Shown here: in pieces, positions 17,795-27,101 of the stretch | Layout: the number at the start of each line of letters is the position of its first letter | How positions within the stretch are numbered: the first letter of the stretch is position 1 | Assembly (NCBI GenBank): GCA_024400935.1 | Contig: JAKSLZ010000001.1 | Coordinates: 34,842 to 98,841 of the forward strand | Length of the DNA: 64,000 bases | Direction of reading: 5' to 3' | Source: Muribaculaceae bacterium | GTDB taxonomy: Bacteria > Bacteroidota > Bacteroidia > Bacteroidales > Muribaculaceae | The notes under the pieces: generated by a model | What the model saw: the letters and a program-made list of their open reading frames with translations, nothing else | Databases searched by the model: none | What the model was told of the DNA's origin: nothing | Position numbers and translations under genes: made by a program

Positions 17795-18538
17795 TTACAA
17801 GAATTTGAAATAACGCCATGCCCAGCGAGGGATACGACGCCACAGTGCCGTCACGATGCGCCACCGCCAGTCGATGACGCGCACATGCTTGCGGTGCTCT
17901 ATGGCCCACACCATCTCGCGAGCCACGCGGGTGGGGGAGAGGAGCATGGGGTAGCGGTTGCCGTCGTTCAGGAGGGCTGTGTCCACAAACCCCGGCCTGA
18001 GGTCGGTGAACGCTATGTTCAGCCCACGCTTGCGGGCCTGTTGCTCCAGGGCCTGGATATAGCAGTTCTGGAAGGCCTTTGTGGCCGAGTAGGATGGGGC
18101 AGGACCCAGCCCCTTAGTACCGGCAATCGACGAGATGACAGCGATGTGCCCCTGTCCTTGTGCTGCCATGTAGCGATAAGCCTCGCCCACGATGCGCGTG
18201 AAACCCATCCCGTTAGTCTCTACCGTGCGCAGCTCTATACCGGGCTCAAGCGTGCGGTTTTGCTTGCCCACACCCGAGGCATAGAACAGCAGGTCCATGC
18301 CTCCGTGTCGCTCAATGAGCGATCTGAAATCGGCCTCGCAGCCATCACGAGTCACATCTATCACTGCAGTCGTCACCTTACCGGGAAACTCGGCGGCGAG
18401 AACCTCCAGGCGGTCCTGTCGGCGCGCGGCGGCACCCACGGTCCATCCACGCTGCAGCAATAACCTCGCGACCTCCCGTCCCAGTCCCGATGAAGCGCCC
18501 ACCACTATAGCACATTTCTTGTTGTTATCCATCATCAA
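17795..18538 (-). CDS. Short-chain dehydrogenase/reductase
   Basis: A 247-residue classical SDR oxidoreductase: cofactor motif VVGASSGLGREVA (TGxxxGxG type with Ala for Thr), catalytic Ser in AVISSIAGTKG and Y-x3-K in SYSATKAFQ. The C-terminus is hydrophobic and basic (WRWRIVTALWRRIPRWAWR), suggesting membrane association. Three consecutive Met codons open the frame (MMMDNN), so the exact start is open by two codons. It converges on the preceding glycosyltransferase, with only 9 bases between the stops. The substrate is not predictable. Confidence 0.9.
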   Translation of the reverse strand: MMMDNNKKCAIVVGASSGLGREVARLLLQRGWTVGAAARRQDRLEVLAAEFPGKVTTAVIDVTRDGCEADFRSLIERHGGMDLLFYASGVGKQNRTLEPGIELRTVETNGMGFTRIVGEAYRYMAAQGQGHIAVISSIAGTKGLGPAPSYSATKAFQNCYIQALEQQARKRGLNIAFTDLRPGFVDTALLNDGNRYPMLLSPTRVAREMVWAIEHRKHVRVIDWRWRIVTALWRRIPRWAWRYFKFL

Positions 18539-18649
18539 TAAACAGGTTTTGAATGTAAATTACGGCATTTTTGCCATTATATGCAAATTTTTGCATAACA
18601 AATGTCACATAAATGGTTTTTCAATGGCCTTTATATAAATATTTTTATA

Positions 18650-18657
18650 TAACTTTG
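18650..18657 (+). promoter_or_regulatory. Bacteroidetes -7 element for the zinc-ribbon gene
   Basis: TAACTTTG lies 85 bases before the ATG at 18742, giving a leader of roughly 75-80 bases. No well-placed -33 element is obvious. Confidence 0.5.
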
Positions 18658-18741
18658 CGCTAAATTAGAGATGATGTGGAGTTACCGCATCGCTATGTCT
18701 AACGAAAACATTAATACAAACTCAAATAACGACGATTAATT

Positions 18742-20277
18742 ATGAAATGTCCCAAATGTGGAAACAATGTGCCCGACGGCTCAGCATTCTGCAACCAGTG
18801 CGGCACCAAGATTGTAACAAACGAGACTCTGTGTCCGGCTTGCAATGAACCCATTCCTGCAGGTTCTGTTTACTGCCCCAAGTGCGGCAAGATTGTCAAG
18901 AACAGCCAGAGCGAGGAAACAAAAACTTACAACCAGAAGAAGCAGGAAGAGGCTAACGAACGCCCCACTGCCCAGAAACAGCACGAAGAGTGGAAACGCA
19001 AGAACGCTCAGTCTCGCAAGAACGAGAACGACGAGATCATTGAGTACAACGACACTCCCGCTAAGTCAACCTTCAACCGCAATCTCATCATCGGCATTGC
19101 TGGCATCGTTGCCATCATAGCATTGCTCATGTGCCTGCGCGGATGCGGCAACGACAGCGACCGCGTTGAAAACGAGACCACCGGCAACGATCCCGAACAA
19201 GTGCAGCTCACTGCCGACGGACGCGACCCCGTTGCAGTGTTTAACGAGGAGCTGGCACGCAACAACTTCCTGGGCGACGGCGCACAGACCGCTACAGCAA
19301 TCTCAGTGCCCGAGCACGACGGCAAGCCCGCATGCATCCTGGGTATCACATTTGTGTCTAATCCCGCTACACGCTCATTCTACAAGATTTACCAGCTCAC
19401 TAAGAACGGTAACGCTTGGAAACCCGAGCTCAAGGACCAGAAGTATATCAACGGACGTTCTCTGTCATTCAACGAGACAGAGCTCATGATCGAACCCGGT
19501 GTGAGCCCCCGCGTAGTCAAGATTGAGGACAACGAGTACTTCTTCTTCGCTTACATCAACCTGCCCCAGGGCTATCACGTGGGTGGTAACGGACGCGTTT
19601 CAATGTGTCTCTTTAACCTCACCGACAACACCAGCACAACCCTCGACTATGACGGTCTCATCAAGGTGGGCGACGACGGTCGCCAGTATATCGACGGCAA
19701 GCCCCTCCAGAGCGTCAACACCATCCAGGCTAAGTTCCTGCAGCAGCAATCGGCCAGCATCAAGGTCATCGCTAATCCCGAGGTTGTGAAAGCCGAGGAG
19801 GAGATACAGGTCGAGGAAGTAAAAATCGAGGAAGCAAAGAATCCTAACGAAGCTGTAGCCGAGAAAGCTGTAGCCGAGAACGTTGCAGCTTCTAACGAAG
19901 CTCTCAATGCCGGCGAGAAAGTTGAGCGCAAGACCTATGACAAGCCCATCTTCAAGATGGAGAACAAGCACAGCTCTATCTCTAACGACGAGTATATCGT
20001 CTTCAGCGACAAGGACGGTGCGGTATTTGGCTTCGACAAGTCTACACGCAAGTACTTCGTCATGTATGCTCCCAGCACTCCCGGCACTCCCACTGACATC
20101 AGCTTCTCAGGAGACAAGAGCCAGGTATACATGCGCACTGCTAGCGGCGTGAGAAAATATTCACTCAAGAGCTCTAAGCCCGAAGCACCCGCTAAGGCCG
20201 AGACTCCCGCTAAGACTGAGACTCCCGCCAAGACCGAGGCTCCCGCTAAGGCCGAAGAGAAAACAGAAACAGAGTAA
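18742..20277 (+). CDS. Double zinc-ribbon, single-pass membrane protein
   Basis: A 511-residue protein with two N-terminal zinc ribbons (CPKCGNNVPDGSAFCNQCG at residues 3-21 and CPACNEPIPAGSVYCPKCG near 34-52), a charged linker, one transmembrane helix (LIIGIAGIVAIIALLMCL, about residues 115-132), a large extracytoplasmic region of unknown fold and a low-complexity C-terminus of PAKAE/PAKTE repeats (about residues 478-505). The zinc ribbons would face the cytoplasm. I do not recognise the outer domain; FSGDKSQVYMRTASGVRKY is reminiscent of a beta-propeller blade. Followed by a good terminator. Confidence 0.8.
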   Translation: MKCPKCGNNVPDGSAFCNQCGTKIVTNETLCPACNEPIPAGSVYCPKCGKIVKNSQSEETKTYNQKKQEEANERPTAQKQHEEWKRKNAQSRKNENDEIIEYNDTPAKSTFNRNLIIGIAGIVAIIALLMCLRGCGNDSDRVENETTGNDPEQVQLTADGRDPVAVFNEELARNNFLGDGAQTATAISVPEHDGKPACILGITFVSNPATRSFYKIYQLTKNGNAWKPELKDQKYINGRSLSFNETELMIEPGVSPRVVKIEDNEYFFFAYINLPQGYHVGGNGRVSMCLFNLTDNTSTTLDYDGLIKVGDDGRQYIDGKPLQSVNTIQAKFLQQQSASIKVIANPEVVKAEEEIQVEEVKIEEAKNPNEAVAEKAVAENVAASNEALNAGEKVERKTYDKPIFKMENKHSSISNDEYIVFSDKDGAVFGFDKSTRKYFVMYAPSTPGTPTDISFSGDKSQVYMRTASGVRKYSLKSSKPEAPAKAETPAKTETPAKTEAPAKAEEKTETE

Positions 20278-20287
20278 CACGACACTG

Positions 20288-20320
20288 GTGGGTTCTAGCA
20301 AATAGTGAGTTAGAACCCAC
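20288..20320 (+). terminator. Terminator hairpin after the zinc-ribbon gene
   Basis: A perfect 10-pair stem, GTGGGTTCTA (20288-20297) with TAGAACCCAC (20311-20320), followed by TTTCAT. The same GTGGGTTCT stem occurs near 55.93 kb, and a related one near 9.89 kb. Confidence 0.7.
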
Positions 20321-20348
20321 TTTCATACAATCACACCACAATAGCTAA

Positions 20349-21479
20349 ATGGTCAACATCACAAAAATAGAACCCACCCGCAGTAATCTGCTCAAGTTCA
20401 TACACTTTCCCATCGACACCCTGTACAAGGACAACGAGTACTACGTGCCCGGGATGGTAATGGACGAGCTAGACATGTTTGACTTCAAGAAGAATCCCGC
20501 TTTCGACTTTTGCGAGGCGGCCTATTTCATGGCCTATCGCGACGGCAAACCCGTGGGACGCATTGCTGCCATCATCAACCACATCGTTAACAAGCGCAGC
20601 GGCAAGGACGAAGGCCGCTTTGGATTTATCGACTTCATTGACGACGACGAGGTAGTAGACGCCCTCATGGACGCCGCCATCAAGTGGGTCAAGGACAAAG
20701 GCATGACTTGCATCACCGGCCCCCTGGGATTTACCGACATGGACCCCGAGGGTATGCTCGTCGAGGGATTTGACCAGCTTAGCACCCAGGCCACCATCTA
20801 CAACCATCCCTACTACCCCAAGCACATGGAGCGCATGGGATTTGTCAAGGATGCTGACTGGATTGAATTCAAAATCACCGTCCCCGACGAGATTCCCGAG
20901 AAGATGACCCGCATTGCACAAATCGTGAGCAAGCGCTACAACATCAAGAACGTGCATTGCACCAGCCGGGCACAGATCAAGAAAGAATATGGCCATGCCA
21001 TTTTCTCTCTCATCAACGAGGCTTATGACACCCTGTTTGGCTACTCTCCTCTCAGCGAGAAGCAAATCAAGCAATACATACAGATGTATCTGCCTTTCTT
21101 GCCGCTTAACGACCTCTCACTGGTCACCAAGGAAGACGGCGAACTCATAGGCGTGGGCATTGCCATCCCATCACTGTCTAAGGCTCTGCAAAAGGGACGC
21201 GGACGTCTGTTCCCCACCGGCTGGTATCACCTCATCAAGGCCCTCAAGGGCAAGAACGAAATCGTGGACCTCATGCTCATCGCCGTTAAACCTGAGTATC
21301 AGAACAAGGGCGTGAACTCACTCATCTTTTGCGACCTTATCCCCAACTTCAAGACTAACGGCTATGTGTATGCCGAGAGTAACCCCGAGCTCGAAGTTAA
21401 CGAGAAGGTGCAAAAGCAGTGGGAATACTTTGAATACACCCAGCACAAGCGCCGCCGCGCTTACACTAAGGACATCTAA
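20349..21479 (+). CDS. GNAT-like acetyltransferase-fold protein, conserved in Bacteroidetes
   Basis: A 376-residue soluble protein. The C-terminal part has GNAT features ([31 protein letters not shown], then NSLIFCDL and [11 protein letters not shown]). The N-terminal part ([38 protein letters not shown]) suggests a second acyltransferase-like half. Proteins of this build are widespread in Bacteroidetes as uncharacterised N-acetyltransferases; the substrate is unknown. It lies 35 bases upstream of pgi on the same strand. Confidence 0.8.
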   Translation: MVNITKIEPTRSNLLKFIHFPIDTLYKDNEYYVPGMVMDELDMFDFKKNPAFDFCEAAYFMAYRDGKPVGRIAAIINHIVNKRSGKDEGRFGFIDFIDDDEVVDALMDAAIKWVKDKGMTCITGPLGFTDMDPEGMLVEGFDQLSTQATIYNHPYYPKHMERMGFVKDADWIEFKITVPDEIPEKMTRIAQIVSKRYNIKNVHCTSRAQIKKEYGHAIFSLINEAYDTLFGYSPLSEKQIKQYIQMYLPFLPLNDLSLVTKEDGELIGVGIAIPSLSKALQKGRGRLFPTGWYHLIKALKGKNEIVDLMLIAVKPEYQNKGVNSLIFCDLIPNFKTNGYVYAESNPELEVNEKVQKQWEYFEYTQHKRRRAYTKDI

Positions 21480-21514
21480 AAACAATTTTTAAACATATTT
21501 TTGCTATAAGTGTT

Positions 21515-22807
21515 ATGAACAACTTTATTTCAGTTGACAACAAAGACGTATTAGGAAATTTAGCAAGTGAGAAAATCGAAGCATTAAAGGCTACAGCCGC
21601 ACAGGCACTCGACACCCTCGAGCAGGGCACAGGCGCCGGCAATGACTTCATAGGCTGGGTAAACCTGCCTTCATCTATCGACGAGGAGATGCTCAGCAGC
21701 ATCGAGAACACCGCCAGCAAGCTGCAGCAGGACTGCGAGTTTGTGGTTGCCATTGGCATCGGCGGCAGCTATCTGGGCGCTAAGGCCGTTATCGAGGCAC
21801 TGAGCGACAACTTCGCTGCCTACAAGAAGTCTAAGGGCGCACGCATCCTCTATGCCGGCAGCAACATCGGCGAGGACTACCTGCACGACCTCATGGACCT
21901 CTTGAAGGGCCGCAAGTTTGGTATCATCGTCATCTCTAAGAGTGGCACAACCACTGAGCCCGCCATCGCATTCCGCCTGCTCAAGGCTATGCTCGAGCAG
22001 CAGGAAGGCAAGCAGTGGGCAGCCGAGCACACCGTTGCCGTTACCGACGCTGCACGCGGCGCTCTGCGCAACCTTGCCACACAGGAGGGCTACACAACAT
22101 ATGTTATCCCCGACAACGTGGGCGGCCGTTTCTCAGTGCTCACTCCCGTGGGCCTGCTCCCCATCGCAGTAGAGGGCTTTGACATCCGTGCTCTCGTGGC
22201 TGGTGCCGTTGAGATGGAGAAGAGCGACAACGAGGCAGTGCTCACCTATGCCGTTACACGCAACGCCCTGTATCAGGACGGCAAGAAGATTGAGATTCTT
22301 GCCAACTTCGATCCCCGTCTGCACTTCCTGGCAGAGTGGTGGAAGCAGCTCTATGGTGAGAGCGAGGGTAAGGACGGCAAGGGTATCTTCCCTGCATCAG
22401 TCGACTTCACTACTGACCTTCACTCTATGGGCCAGTGGATCCAGGACGGCGAGCGCACTATCTTTGAGACAGTGATCAGCGTGGGCCAGCAGGACAACGA
22501 AGTTGTCATCCCCACTGACGAGGCCGACCTCGACGGACTCAACTATATCGCAGGCAAGCGCGTGGGCTATGTTAACAAGATGGCTCAAGAGGGCACAAAA
22601 ATGGCCCACATCGACGGCGGAGTGCCCAACATGACCATCAACCTCCCCGCTATCAACGAGCGCTTCCTGGGCCAGTTGATCTACTTCTTTGAGAAGGCTT
22701 GCGGCGTGAGCGGCTACATGCTGGGCGTGAATCCCTTCAACCAGCCCGGCGTTGAGGCTTACAAGCGCAACATGTTCACCCTGCTCAAGAAACCCGGCTA
22801 CTGCTGA
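21515..22807 (+). CDS. pgi: Glucose-6-phosphate isomerase
   Basis: A 430-residue phosphoglucose isomerase of the shorter bacterial type, interconverting glucose-6-phosphate and fructose-6-phosphate in glycolysis. Signatures: [34 protein letters not shown] (sugar-phosphate site), [16 protein letters not shown] and [16 protein letters not shown] with a conserved catalytic Lys. The start [12 protein letters not shown] is reasonable. Immediately after the TGA begins an array of mini-hairpins (next entry), then a terminator. Confidence 0.96.
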   Translation: MNNFISVDNKDVLGNLASEKIEALKATAAQALDTLEQGTGAGNDFIGWVNLPSSIDEEMLSSIENTASKLQQDCEFVVAIGIGGSYLGAKAVIEALSDNFAAYKKSKGARILYAGSNIGEDYLHDLMDLLKGRKFGIIVISKSGTTTEPAIAFRLLKAMLEQQEGKQWAAEHTVAVTDAARGALRNLATQEGYTTYVIPDNVGGRFSVLTPVGLLPIAVEGFDIRALVAGAVEMEKSDNEAVLTYAVTRNALYQDGKKIEILANFDPRLHFLAEWWKQLYGESEGKDGKGIFPASVDFTTDLHSMGQWIQDGERTIFETVISVGQQDNEVVIPTDEADLDGLNYIAGKRVGYVNKMAQEGTKMAHIDGGVPNMTINLPAINERFLGQLIYFFEKACGVSGYMLGVNPFNQPGVEAYKRNMFTLLKKPGYC

Positions 22808-22952
22808 TTAAGAACGCCTGCCACGGCAGGCTGGCAGGCTATAAGGACGCTTCGCTTTAAGAACGGCACTGCGTGCCTATAAGAACGGGCTGACGCCCTT
22901 TAAGAACGGTTGCTGTGCAACCACGGGCTTGCGCCCTATAAGGCTTTAAGAA
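22808..22952 (+). repeat. Mini-hairpin array with TATAAGAACG spacers (array 1)
   Basis: Units alternate a short hairpin with a near-constant spacer TTTAAGAACG or TATAAG(A/G)ACG. Stems read GCCTGCC/GGCAGGC, GC/GC, GGCAC/GTGCC, GGGC/GCCC, GGTTGC/GCAACC and GGGC/GCCC with loops of two to four bases. The stems differ between units yet remain complementary, which argues that the fold matters. Two sister arrays lie at 48120-48181 and 52674-52780, each right behind a plus-strand stop codon. Confidence 0.85.
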
Positions 22953-22954
22953 TT

Positions 22955-22990
22955 AAAGACTGCTCCCTCTGGTGGGGGGGCAGTCTTTTG
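22955..22990 (+). terminator. Terminator after pgi and the hairpin array
   Basis: AAAGACTGCTCCC (22955-22967) pairs with GGGGGCAGTCTTT (22976-22988) with one T-G pair, followed by a short T run. Confidence 0.7.
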
Positions 22991-23057
22991 TTTGGTTGAG
23001 CCCTAATAAGCCGCATTGAGCCACCGCGGCAAGCGGTTGTGCCGCTTGCAATAGTTG

Positions 23058-24503
23058 TTAGAACAACTCCACCAACTTTTTCCTTATTTGATAAGGATCG
23101 ACAGGAGGCAATGGCCTCTGATAGTCTTCGGGGGCATGCAGGCGTCCAAGCACCTCGTCAAGGTCGCCCTCGACGCCTTCGTTAACAAGTCCTGTGGCAA
23201 ATAATGCTTTGATCTCGGGTATAAGTTCCTCGGCTCCCATCACACTTGCAGCTCCAATGGTAAAAGCCGCCACTGCACCGTTGCAGATCTTGTTTTCGGG
23301 CAACTCTTCACGGTAACGGGTGAGCAATATGCGCAACTGCTCTATCACTTCTTCGCGCCTGTCAGGACAATTGACACCTACTCGTTCAAACACACCAACA
23401 ACCACACTCTTGGGATATTCAGTAATACCCGGCTCAAGCATGAACGGTACCAGCAAAGAAACATCTCCGTCAATGAGCGCACACAACAGTGGTACTATAA
23501 TTTCAACCAAAAGGTCTCCATAATAATAATCAATACCTTTTTTGTCCATCTTGAGAGTTTCCAGTACCAATGGCAAAGACTCGGTTACATTACCCACACC
23601 TGCAAGTACAATAAATATGTTTGCGAATATACTGTAGCTGTGTCCAGTTTCGTCACACACATCTATGTCGTTCTCGGCCTGCCATGCTAGTTCGTCAAGA
23701 ATAATGCTGTGCAAGTCTTCACGCAGCGTGTCGGCAGGCAACGAAAGCATGTATTTCAAGTCACTCTCGGCAAAGTCGGTATTAATTTTCAATAACATCT
23801 CTTTAATCTCGGGATGATTGAGTTTGTCATAATGGGGATAGACAGGGGCTTTATAGGTGTACTCAATCTCAATATCGTTCTCATACAGTCTATCCATAAG
23901 ACTGCCTGTGATTTTCTCCAAATCATCTTCAGCAAATGAAAAGTCATAATTGCCCTCGCCCAGGTTAGAGTTGAGCGCAGCAATATAACGCGCAGCCTCC
24001 TGACGGCTATCGGCCACCAGGAAATGCCTGCCGTCTTTACCAAACTCATACTCTATCAACTCAACATCCTCGTTATCTTCCTCCAGGATATAACGTGTCA
24101 GCGCAAATTCCTTGCATGGATTGATTCCTGCATCAAGGGCAAACTCCATTGCACCATACACCCAGTTGTGGGCCTCAACGTAAGGTATTTCGTCCATACG
24201 ATCGTTTTCCTTACTAAACCCTGCAAGCAATTCTTTCACAGTACTCTCTGACTGATGGAAGTTCCACATAGCGTTCTTAACGCCCACACAATAGAGGTCA
24301 AGCAGGTAAGCGCCAAAGGTGATGTCACCATCGGGATGTATTCTCGTCACAACAATGATGATTTCACCACATTCTGTCTCGTCATAAAACTTGTAACACT
24401 TGCCCAATGGCAAGGTACGCACACGGGTGCGCAAGTACTTCTCGGGAGAAAAAGAATTGTTTCCCGAACTGTGCTGTTGATGTTTTTTATTTTTCTTTGC
24501 CAT
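23058..24503 (-). CDS. Conserved hypothetical protein, possible helical-repeat C-terminal half
   Basis: A 481-residue soluble protein without signal peptide or membrane segment. The basic N-terminus (MAKKNKKHQQHSS) precedes a domain with IIVVTRIHPDGDITFGAYLL and DLYCVGVKNAMW, a segment I have seen in uncharacterised Bacteroidales proteins but cannot name. The C-terminal half (about residues 230-450) is made of helix pairs such as NIFIVLAGVGNVTESLPLVL, resembling HEAT-like repeats. It lies 16 bases downstream of the LicD gene on the same strand and may be the last gene of that operon or independent. Function unknown. Confidence 0.7.
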   Translation of the reverse strand: MAKKNKKHQQHSSGNNSFSPEKYLRTRVRTLPLGKCYKFYDETECGEIIIVVTRIHPDGDITFGAYLLDLYCVGVKNAMWNFHQSESTVKELLAGFSKENDRMDEIPYVEAHNWVYGAMEFALDAGINPCKEFALTRYILEEDNEDVELIEYEFGKDGRHFLVADSRQEAARYIAALNSNLGEGNYDFSFAEDDLEKITGSLMDRLYENDIEIEYTYKAPVYPHYDKLNHPEIKEMLLKINTDFAESDLKYMLSLPADTLREDLHSIILDELAWQAENDIDVCDETGHSYSIFANIFIVLAGVGNVTESLPLVLETLKMDKKGIDYYYGDLLVEIIVPLLCALIDGDVSLLVPFMLEPGITEYPKSVVVGVFERVGVNCPDRREEVIEQLRILLTRYREELPENKICNGAVAAFTIGAASVMGAEELIPEIKALFATGLVNEGVEGDLDEVLGRLHAPEDYQRPLPPVDPYQIRKKLVELF

Positions 24504-24519
24504 AATTATTTTTTAAATT

Positions 24520-25362
24520 TTATTCTACAAGACATGACGGCTCGTTGAGATGACTGTGGCGCTTGTCCTCGGGGGGCACAGCCATGTAGTCGCCATATAT
24601 GCCAGTGAGGTATTCGTGCCAGCCCGACGGTACCGGCAGCTCACGGGTGCCAAATCGCATCTTGTCGAGCTTGAGGAACCCCTCAGACAACTGCACCTCA
24701 CCCTTGCCATACCGGCCCCATACCACACATGCACAGTACTTGACAGTGTTCAGGTCATAGTAAGTGTGGTTGTCATACCAATCCTTCAGGTATTTCTCAC
24801 GCTTACTGCGACACAATCTCAAGGGCAGAAAAGTAAAAATTTCACGAGGCATCGTGAACAAGAAGTAATAGACCTTTGACTTCCAGTAATCATACACTTT
24901 ATTGAACGGACCTCCGAGCGTGGAAATACGTTGTATCTCCTCACGGTTGCGCAAGAAATATTCTTGGGCCTCCTCCAAAACGTCGCCACATCCGTCGTAG
25001 ACGAAGATATCGATGTTGATTTTGCTGGTTTCCCACTGCGAGGACCATGAGCGGGTCTTTGTCATCTTGGCAAAGGGCATCATGTATCCCTTAGTGTGCT
25101 TGTAGTCATATAAAGTGTAACCCTCCACGCCCTCGGCATGGAAGAGTTCAAGGAATCGCTCATAGTTATCCCTGGTCATGGCTATGTCCACGTCGTCGTC
25201 CCAGGGGATAATGCCCTGGTGACGCACCGCTCCCAACAGACTGCCACCCACAAGGAAGTAGGGTATGTCGTGAGCCTTGCAAAAGTCGTCCACCATGTAG
25301 ACAATCTCATACAGGACCTGCTGATGTTGCTCCAGGGTTAAAGGGATGAGTTTATCGGCCAT
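24520..25362 (-). CDS. LicD-family phosphotransferase
   Basis: A 280-residue LicD protein; the family transfers phosphocholine or polyol-phosphate from a CDP-linked donor onto cell-surface glycans. The nucleotidyltransferase-like core is intact: YFLVGGSLLGAVRHQGIIPW then DDDVDIAMTRDNYERF (residues 37-70). The ATG lies 11 bases inside the end of the epimerase gene, so translation is probably coupled. With an IspD/TarI-like cytidylyltransferase and a CDP-glycerol-type transferase upstream, it probably decorates the same exported polymer. The donor is not known. Confidence 0.9.
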   Translation of the reverse strand: MADKLIPLTLEQHQQVLYEIVYMVDDFCKAHDIPYFLVGGSLLGAVRHQGIIPWDDDVDIAMTRDNYERFLELFHAEGVEGYTLYDYKHTKGYMMPFAKMTKTRSWSSQWETSKINIDIFVYDGCGDVLEEAQEYFLRNREEIQRISTLGGPFNKVYDYWKSKVYYFLFTMPREIFTFLPLRLCRSKREKYLKDWYDNHTYYDLNTVKYCACVVWGRYGKGEVQLSEGFLKLDKMRFGTRELPVPSGWHEYLTGIYGDYMAVPPEDKRHSHLNEPSCLVE

Positions 25363-26350
25363 GATTCTTCAGTGATTTATAATGGTTGAAAACGTCCTTG
25401 CATATGTTCTCTAGGCTGTGCTCGGGATGCCACCCTAACGACTGTAGCTTTGCAGTGGAGAGTGGCAACAGTGATGGCGGGGCATATGGAGTATTCTCTT
25501 TCAACTCTACCCTCACGTCTATGGATTGGTTCAAACTCTCCTTGACAAAGGTTGCCAGGTCTCGGGCACTGATATATGTTGACTCGTTAGCCACGTTATA
25601 GGCCTCGCCCTTCACCCCACGGTCGAGCAGCAGCATTATCGCAGCCACGGCATCGCCCACGTGGCAGTAGGGGCGGGCACCCTCGCCGGTGGTGTGCAGG
25701 ACGATGTCTTCGCCCAGAAAAGCCGAGCGGCAAAAGGCATTGATGACACGGTTGTCGTCAAACGTCACACCGGGACCAGTGGTCTGGGTGAGACGGGCTG
25801 TGCACACCGGTACACCATGCTGATGGGCATAGAGGCTGCACAGGTGCTCAGCGGCACGCTTTGCCACAGGATAGCTGCTGCGGGCCGACGCCAGGTCAAC
25901 GTACCCAAGCATTTCTTCGGTCACGGGTTTACATTCCCCGTTTATCGTGCCATAAACCTCGAGCGACGACAAGTACACAAACCCTTTGACCTGATGTTGC
26001 ACAGCATAGTCAAGCAAGTGCTGTGTGGGGTGGACGATGGCATTATAGGTCTCGATGGGATGCTCGGTGAACTCACGGTTAGAAGTGGGCGCAGCGCAGT
26101 GAACGATGTAGTCCACATCACCGGCCCATTCATAGTCGGTCGTCAACAGGTCACACTCGTGCAGCGATGCACCCGCAATGCCGCCGAGCATAGCCTGCGC
26201 CTTAGCCATGTTGCGCACGGGCAGCACCATGTGGGCTCCGGGGAACTTATCAGCCAGGTGTCGCACCACAGCCGAGCCTATCAGCCCGGTCGACCCTGTT
26301 ATGAGAAACTTACTGCTGTCCATTGTTTTTCTATAATTCTTAACTGACAT
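25352..26350 (-). CDS. NAD-dependent sugar epimerase/dehydratase
   Basis: A 332-residue extended-SDR protein: NAD motif FLITGSTGLIGSAVVRHL (GxxGxxG), active-site Ser in VYLSSLEVYG and YPVAK (Y-x3-K). It probably acts on a nucleotide-linked sugar or polyol for the surface polymer. The first ATG overlaps the upstream cytidylyltransferase stop (TAATG), favouring a coupled start there over the internal MDSSKFL nine codons later. Substrate unassigned. Confidence 0.9.
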   Translation of the reverse strand: MSVKNYRKTMDSSKFLITGSTGLIGSAVVRHLADKFPGAHMVLPVRNMAKAQAMLGGIAGASLHECDLLTTDYEWAGDVDYIVHCAAPTSNREFTEHPIETYNAIVHPTQHLLDYAVQHQVKGFVYLSSLEVYGTINGECKPVTEEMLGYVDLASARSSYPVAKRAAEHLCSLYAHQHGVPVCTARLTQTTGPGVTFDDNRVINAFCRSAFLGEDIVLHTTGEGARPYCHVGDAVAAIMLLLDRGVKGEAYNVANESTYISARDLATFVKESLNQSIDVRVELKENTPYAPPSLLPLSTAKLQSLGWHPEHSLENICKDVFNHYKSLKNHGR

Positions 26351-27081
26351 TAGTCGTTGTTGGCAGTGAAAACCTGCTGCATCTCGTTGAAGTTGAGCAA
26401 TGCGCGAAACAGCATAATATCACTGGGAAATGTGATTTTGATATTGGTGGTGGGACCACTCACCTCATAGGACGCGACACCATAGTCGCAAAGCATCGAG
26501 AAGCAGTCACGGTAGCTGGTCTTGCCATCGGCGATGGCACGCTCGTGCAGCCTCAGGATGTCGTTGAGGCGGAAGCATTGCGGTGCACGCACGATGTGCA
26601 TGCGATTGCGGTCAAGCAAGCGGTGATGTCCGTTTTCCTCAAGGATGAAAGTCTCAGTGGGCATTGCCACGGTGATGGCATTGCCATGTGTGGCAGTGGC
26701 GTTGATACAGTCGGTGATGAGCTGGGGCGTAACCATGGGCCGCACAGCATCATGCACAAGCACCGTGGGATTGTCGCAACCCTCCTCGCGCGCATAGTCC
26801 TGGGCTGCAAGCAGTCCGTTGTAGATGGATTGCTGCCCCTCATCGCCACCGTCCACCACACGCACCACTTTGTTCATGTAGTTTCGTTTCAAGGAAATTC
26901 GGACATGTTCACTCCATTCCTTGAGACACACCACCACAATGGCATCAATGTGCGGGTGCAATTCAAACGTCTCGATAGTATAAGCGATAATGGGCTTGCC
27001 GTTAACGTCAATAAATTGCTTGGGGATTTTGTTACCCATGCGTGTACCTTTACCTCCTGCAGTTATAATGGCGATATTCAT
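26350..27081 (-). CDS. IspD/TarI-like cytidylyltransferase
   Basis: A 243-residue CTP-dependent nucleotidyltransferase: ITAGGKGTRMGNKIPKQF (CTP site, residues 6-23), VLVHDAVRPMVTPQLI and GPTTNIKITFPSD near the end. The family makes either CDP-methylerythritol (IspD, isoprenoids) or CDP-ribitol (TarI). Because it sits between a CDP-glycerol-type transferase and LicD, a TarI-like role supplying CDP-polyol for a surface polymer is more likely, but sequence alone does not settle it. If no other ispD exists in the genome, it could be the MEP-pathway enzyme. Confidence 0.85.
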   Translation of the reverse strand: MNIAIITAGGKGTRMGNKIPKQFIDVNGKPIIAYTIETFELHPHIDAIVVVCLKEWSEHVRISLKRNYMNKVVRVVDGGDEGQQSIYNGLLAAQDYAREEGCDNPTVLVHDAVRPMVTPQLITDCINATATHGNAITVAMPTETFILEENGHHRLLDRNRMHIVRAPQCFRLNDILRLHERAIADGKTSYRDCFSMLCDYGVASYEVSGPTTNIKITFPSDIMLFRALLNFNEMQQVFTANND

Positions 27082-27101
27082 AGTTTTTGGGGTTACATTA
27101 A

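Noticed and set aside
22808-22952. Hairpin array as a CRISPR or as REP/BIME elements
   Set aside because: The units are about 20-25 bases with a constant spacer and varying palindromes, the reverse of a CRISPR, and do not match the REP consensus I know.
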